Positions 22,846 to 25,282 of a stretch of 25,282 bases of DNA are shown here, piece after piece. The DNA is taken from assembly GCA_934573935.1 (NCBI GenBank), contig CAKTMO010000024.1:1-25282 (forward strand). Direction: 5' to 3'. How positions within the stretch are numbered: position 1 is the stretch's first letter; each line of letters starts with the position of its first letter. The notes beneath the pieces are model-generated. The model was given only the letters and a program-made list of their open reading frames with translations, was not told the origin of the DNA and did no database searches. This DNA comes from an uncultured Oscillospiraceae bacterium (GTDB taxonomy: Bacteria > Bacillota > Clostridia > Oscillospirales > Oscillospiraceae). The position numbers and the translations under genes were made by a program.

Positions 22846-23262
22846 TTATTGGCTTAAGCAATGCTCAAGTCTGAGCATAGTACTTTCAAAATTACCTCTT
22901 ATTTCACATTCCCACAGCACAATGACTTTCCAGCCGTCAGCCTCAAGTGCCTGAATATGCTCTTGATCTCGTTGCTTTGTTCGCTCTATCTTGGGTCCCC
23001 AATATGCTTTATTGGATTGGCTGGCATGAGCATAATGACTGCCGCAATCATGCCCATGCCAATAGCATCCATGAATGAAGATAGCAATTTTCTTTCTGGT
23101 GAATACAATATCCGGTTTTCCGGGCAGCGCCTTGTAATTCACACGGTAGCGGTATCCCATAGAAAACAGCTTGCGGCGCACCAAAAGTTCAATACTGGTA
23201 TCTTTGCTTTTGATGTGCGACATGATCTCACTACGGCGGACAGAGGAAACAGAATCAGCCAT
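22846..23262 (-). CDS. vsr: Very short patch repair endonuclease (Vsr)
   Basis: A 138-residue mismatch endonuclease that nicks next to the T of T:G mismatches produced when 5-methylcytosine deaminates, starting repair back to C:G. The catalytic residues line up with E. coli Vsr numbering as I recall it: E25 (TSIELLVR), D51 (GKPDIVF), H64 (FIHGCYW), H69 and a CxxH/HxC zinc-type cluster (HGCYWHGHDC, 64-73). Its ATG overlaps the stop of the restriction gene by one base (TAATG). Being next to a cytosine-C5 methyltransferase explains its role: it limits mutation at the methylated sites, here predicted to be GCCGGC rather than the Dcm site. Confidence 0.95.
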   Translation of the reverse strand: MADSVSSVRRSEIMSHIKSKDTSIELLVRRKLFSMGYRYRVNYKALPGKPDIVFTRKKIAIFIHGCYWHGHDCGSHYAHASQSNKAYWGPKIERTKQRDQEHIQALEADGWKVIVLWECEIRGNFESTMLRLEHCLSQ

Positions 23263-24137
23263 TACACAGACAAATCCAGCGGCAGATCGGAAATATCCTT
23301 CAGCCGCTTGCCCTGCACCAAGGTTTCCAGCGTTTCCACCGCATCCTCAGAACCAGCCTCTTTAACTGCTCGAATCAGTTCATAGAGTGCAAAGTGATAT
23401 ACGCAGTCAATATCGCCAGTGCCGAGCGCAAGAGATGCCAAGCGATTCGGCATAGGCTCAGCCGTCACAACAACGATGTGCGGCAAATGTCCCTTTCGGT
23501 TGCGGATCAGGTTCAATGCCTCTGTGCGGCTGTTCTGTGCGCGGTCGCTGCGCATCGTGTACTTTGCAGAAACACTCGCATGAAGAATGGGCTTGCCGCC
23601 GTTAGACTTCCGAATATCAGCCATCTTGCAGATTTCGTCATCAACAATGGGCTGAGCGGCATTGATCTCGCTGTCCTCATAGAGATCGCGGTAAACAACA
23701 ACGTCAGGTGCAACGAGGTAATCATTCCCGAGTGCAGCAGCCAACTGTGCGTTCTGTGTCGTAAGCGCATTTAAGTAAGCAAGATGCTCGTACTGCGCAA
23801 AATCGCTTGTTTTCAGTTTGTTGTTATTGCCGAGCTGAAGAATTGTCCAGTTTCCGGGACGGAGGTTCTGCAAATAGGGAAAGGTTTCACGCAGGAACTC
23901 CATTGTCAGCGTTTCAAATTGCTTTCCGAGAGTCTGCCCGGAAATTTTGTCAACCGTGGAGACAGCATGATGCTGTTCCTCTACAAGAATGTCAACGATC
24001 CTCCGCGCAATCGCCTTTGAGCCGCGGCTGCTGGTGTCTGCATTGGATGCGACACCTGCCGTGGTCAACGTCAGTGTGTTGGTTTCAAACAACTGCTTGT
24101 GAAAGTGGAATCTCGCGTTTGCTATCAATGCATCCAT
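23262..24137 (-). CDS. NgoMIV-family type II restriction endonuclease (predicted GCCGGC)
   Basis: A 291-residue type II restriction enzyme. Motifs match NgoMIV as I recall it with a constant offset of five residues: E75, D145 (APDVVV), S190 and K192 (SVSAKYT), the base-reading RSDR at 196-199, and E206 (NSRTE). It continues LNLIRNRKG, VVVTAEPMPNRLASLALGTG and DIDCVYHFALYE, typical of the family. Conservation of the RSDR reading motif and Q68 suggests cutting at GCCGGC. The ATG at 24137 lies 53 bases inside the methyltransferase gene end, with AAAGGAG about 12 bases upstream. The stop overlaps vsr. The site is a prediction. Confidence 0.92.
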   Translation of the reverse strand: MDALIANARFHFHKQLFETNTLTLTTAGVASNADTSSRGSKAIARRIVDILVEEQHHAVSTVDKISGQTLGKQFETLTMEFLRETFPYLQNLRPGNWTILQLGNNNKLKTSDFAQYEHLAYLNALTTQNAQLAAALGNDYLVAPDVVVYRDLYEDSEINAAQPIVDDEICKMADIRKSNGGKPILHASVSAKYTMRSDRAQNSRTEALNLIRNRKGHLPHIVVVTAEPMPNRLASLALGTGDIDCVYHFALYELIRAVKEAGSEDAVETLETLVQGKRLKDISDLPLDLSV

Positions 24138-25107
24138 GCTCCAAACACTCCTTTATTTTTTCTCCAACTGCCCGGGCAACCGGGGGCGGGAATGCATTTC
24201 CAATCATCCTACAGGCTACGGTTTTCCGGTTTCCGAATGTCCATGTATCGGGGAAACCTTGAATCCGTGCCATCATTCGGCTTGTCAAGCGGGGCATACC
24301 CTCAAATCCGGGGGCGGGTGCTTCGTTTGCAATTCCTCGACCATCTACGCCCAACTCTGCCCATGCATTACGGGCGCGTGTGGGACCAAGGTCAGGACCA
24401 CCGTGCTTCTTGGAGCCGCCTACAAGGGTCGGAGCGATCCGGTTTGCATTAGATGCCCACTGCTTCGCACCTTCCCATCCGTTCTGCGCCATCAAATCAC
24501 GGAGCGTATCACCAACAGTGGGGGCGATGTCTGGTTGTTCATCAGGATAGGCAAATGCTCCAATCTGATCCTTCCGAATGCCGATGATAACCACTCTGGG
24601 ACGTAGCTGCGGAACACCATAATCAGAGGCGTTCAAGAGCTTGATATGGGTTACATAGCCGAGCTTTTGAATCGATGTAAAAATGTGGTCGCGGTATTCA
24701 TCAAAGCCCGGATCAAGAAAGCCACGGACATTTTCAAGCATGACAGCACGCGGTTGAATTTCTTTGATAAGCCGAATGGCCTCCGGGAAAAGGTCTCTTT
24801 CGTCGTCCTGACCGAGTTGCTTTCCTGCAACGGAGAAAGGCGGGCAAGGAACGCCGCCAGCCAGCAGATCGACGCCGTGGTATGGGCGTCCGTCAAAATC
24901 GTGAACATCTGCACAAATGACGTTCCACTCCGGGCGATTCTGCTTTAATACCTTGCAATAATCTTCTTCATACTCGACAAGCGCAACATGGACAAAACCC
25001 GCCATTGCAAGCCCCAAAGCCTGTCCACCAGCGCCAGCGCATATTTCAACACAAGTCAACGGTTGCTGCATTTTCTTTTCACTCCTGCGTAGTTCGATTG
25101 AAATCAT
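24085..25107 (-). CDS. DNA (cytosine-5)-methyltransferase
   Basis: A 340-residue C5-cytosine methyltransferase that protects host DNA from the partner restriction enzyme. Motifs run in order: I EICAGAGGQALG (about 21-32), IV GGVPCPPFS (84-92, catalytic C88), VI ENVRG (125-129), VIII QLRPRV (about 168-173), the target-reading region APTLVGGSKKHGGPDLGP, then IX-X with MIGNAFPPPVA. The ATG at 25107 overlaps the stop of the upstream regulator (ATGA), suggesting coupling, with AAGGAG about 13 bases upstream; the ATG at 25071, after AGGAG, is a possible alternative and would lose only 12 residues. Its 3' end overlaps the restriction gene by 53 bases. Confidence 0.95.
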   Translation of the reverse strand: MISIELRRSEKKMQQPLTCVEICAGAGGQALGLAMAGFVHVALVEYEEDYCKVLKQNRPEWNVICADVHDFDGRPYHGVDLLAGGVPCPPFSVAGKQLGQDDERDLFPEAIRLIKEIQPRAVMLENVRGFLDPGFDEYRDHIFTSIQKLGYVTHIKLLNASDYGVPQLRPRVVIIGIRKDQIGAFAYPDEQPDIAPTVGDTLRDLMAQNGWEGAKQWASNANRIAPTLVGGSKKHGGPDLGPTRARNAWAELGVDGRGIANEAPAPGFEGMPRLTSRMMARIQGFPDTWTFGNRKTVACRMIGNAFPPPVARAVGEKIKECLEHGCIDSKREIPLSQAVV

Positions 25108-25282
25108 GACTGTTCTGTATCTCCTTCATCAATGAACTCCATGATGTCTCCTACATCACATTTGAGCGTCAAGCAAATCTTATGCAGGCTTTCCATAGAG
25201 ACAAATTCGTTTTTTCCCATCTTGGCAAGCACATTGAAGCTGATACCGGAGGCGTCTTTCAAATCTGTCCGGTTCATTTTCT
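25104..25282 (-). CDS. XRE-family helix-turn-helix regulator (cut by window edge)
   Basis: The last 57 or more residues of a small Cro/CI-type regulator, beginning in the window as MNRTDLKDASGISFNVLAKM and ending CDVGDIMEFIDEGDTEQS. The second half of an HTH_3 domain is clear: recognition helix FNVLAKMGKNE, then SMESLHKICLTLKCDVGDIM. Similar proteins of about 70 residues usually start a dozen residues earlier, beyond the right edge. It stands first in the operon and overlaps the methyltransferase start, the position of a controller protein in restriction-modification systems. Control of the operon by it is inferred. Confidence 0.85.
   Translation of the reverse strand, partial: KMNRTDLKDASGISFNVLAKMGKNEFVSMESLHKICLTLKCDVGDIMEFIDEGDTEQS

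Overview
The window looks like a chromosomal segment of a GC-rich gut Clostridia member, probably Oscillospiraceae. This is inferred from the base composition, strong AGGAGG ribosome sites, the gene families present, and the GTAGGGGC...-type intergenic palindromes. Assignment below family level is not possible from this sequence alone.

Layout, left to right. (1) 1-1540, minus strand: a fragment of an integrated (probably conjugative) element. It holds the start of an ArdA-like antirestriction gene and two accessory proteins of unknown function, and it lies beside a tRNA-Cys gene (1925-1999) that has a near-perfect promoter. (2) 2200-5340: an orphan oligopeptide-binding lipoprotein and a DEAD-box RNA helicase, both minus strand. 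(3) 5476-7349: an isolated phage-type pair, a DUF6291 protein and a terminase large subunit, with no other phage genes. (4) 7893-9742: a marR-MATE efflux operon with a clear promoter and operator. (5) 9782-11359: a macro-like/NADAR ADP-ribose-type protein, and a PduL phosphotransacylase whose promoter carries a 20-bp palindrome. (6) 11488-13059: a uracil permease gene preceded by a 24-codon leader ORF, a U-rich tract and an intrinsic terminator, which together read as a pyrimidine-sensing attenuator. (7) 13772-20606: two BlaI/BlaR1-type sensor-repressor modules placed tail to tail. Their operators differ and so do their large extracytoplasmic sensor domains; one is about 860 residues of unknown fold, the other ends in DUF6273. 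(8) 20892-25282: a lower-GC minus-strand defence operon in the order XRE regulator, C5-cytosine methyltransferase, NgoMIV-family restriction enzyme, Vsr mismatch endonuclease, AAA-TOPRIM (OLD-like) ATPase. The genes overlap or are tightly spaced.

The intergenic regions hold at least three kinds of dispersed palindromic repeat: short GC-rich palindromes, an approximately 140-bp foldback element, and a hairpin ending in T tracts that looks like an intrinsic terminator. Copies end just upstream of the promoters of marR and the first blaI, where they may insulate these regulators.

The most interesting items are the restriction-Vsr-OLD operon, the uracil permease attenuator, the paired BlaI/BlaR1 modules, and the macro-half/NADAR fusion. 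No wholly new system can be proven from sequence alone.
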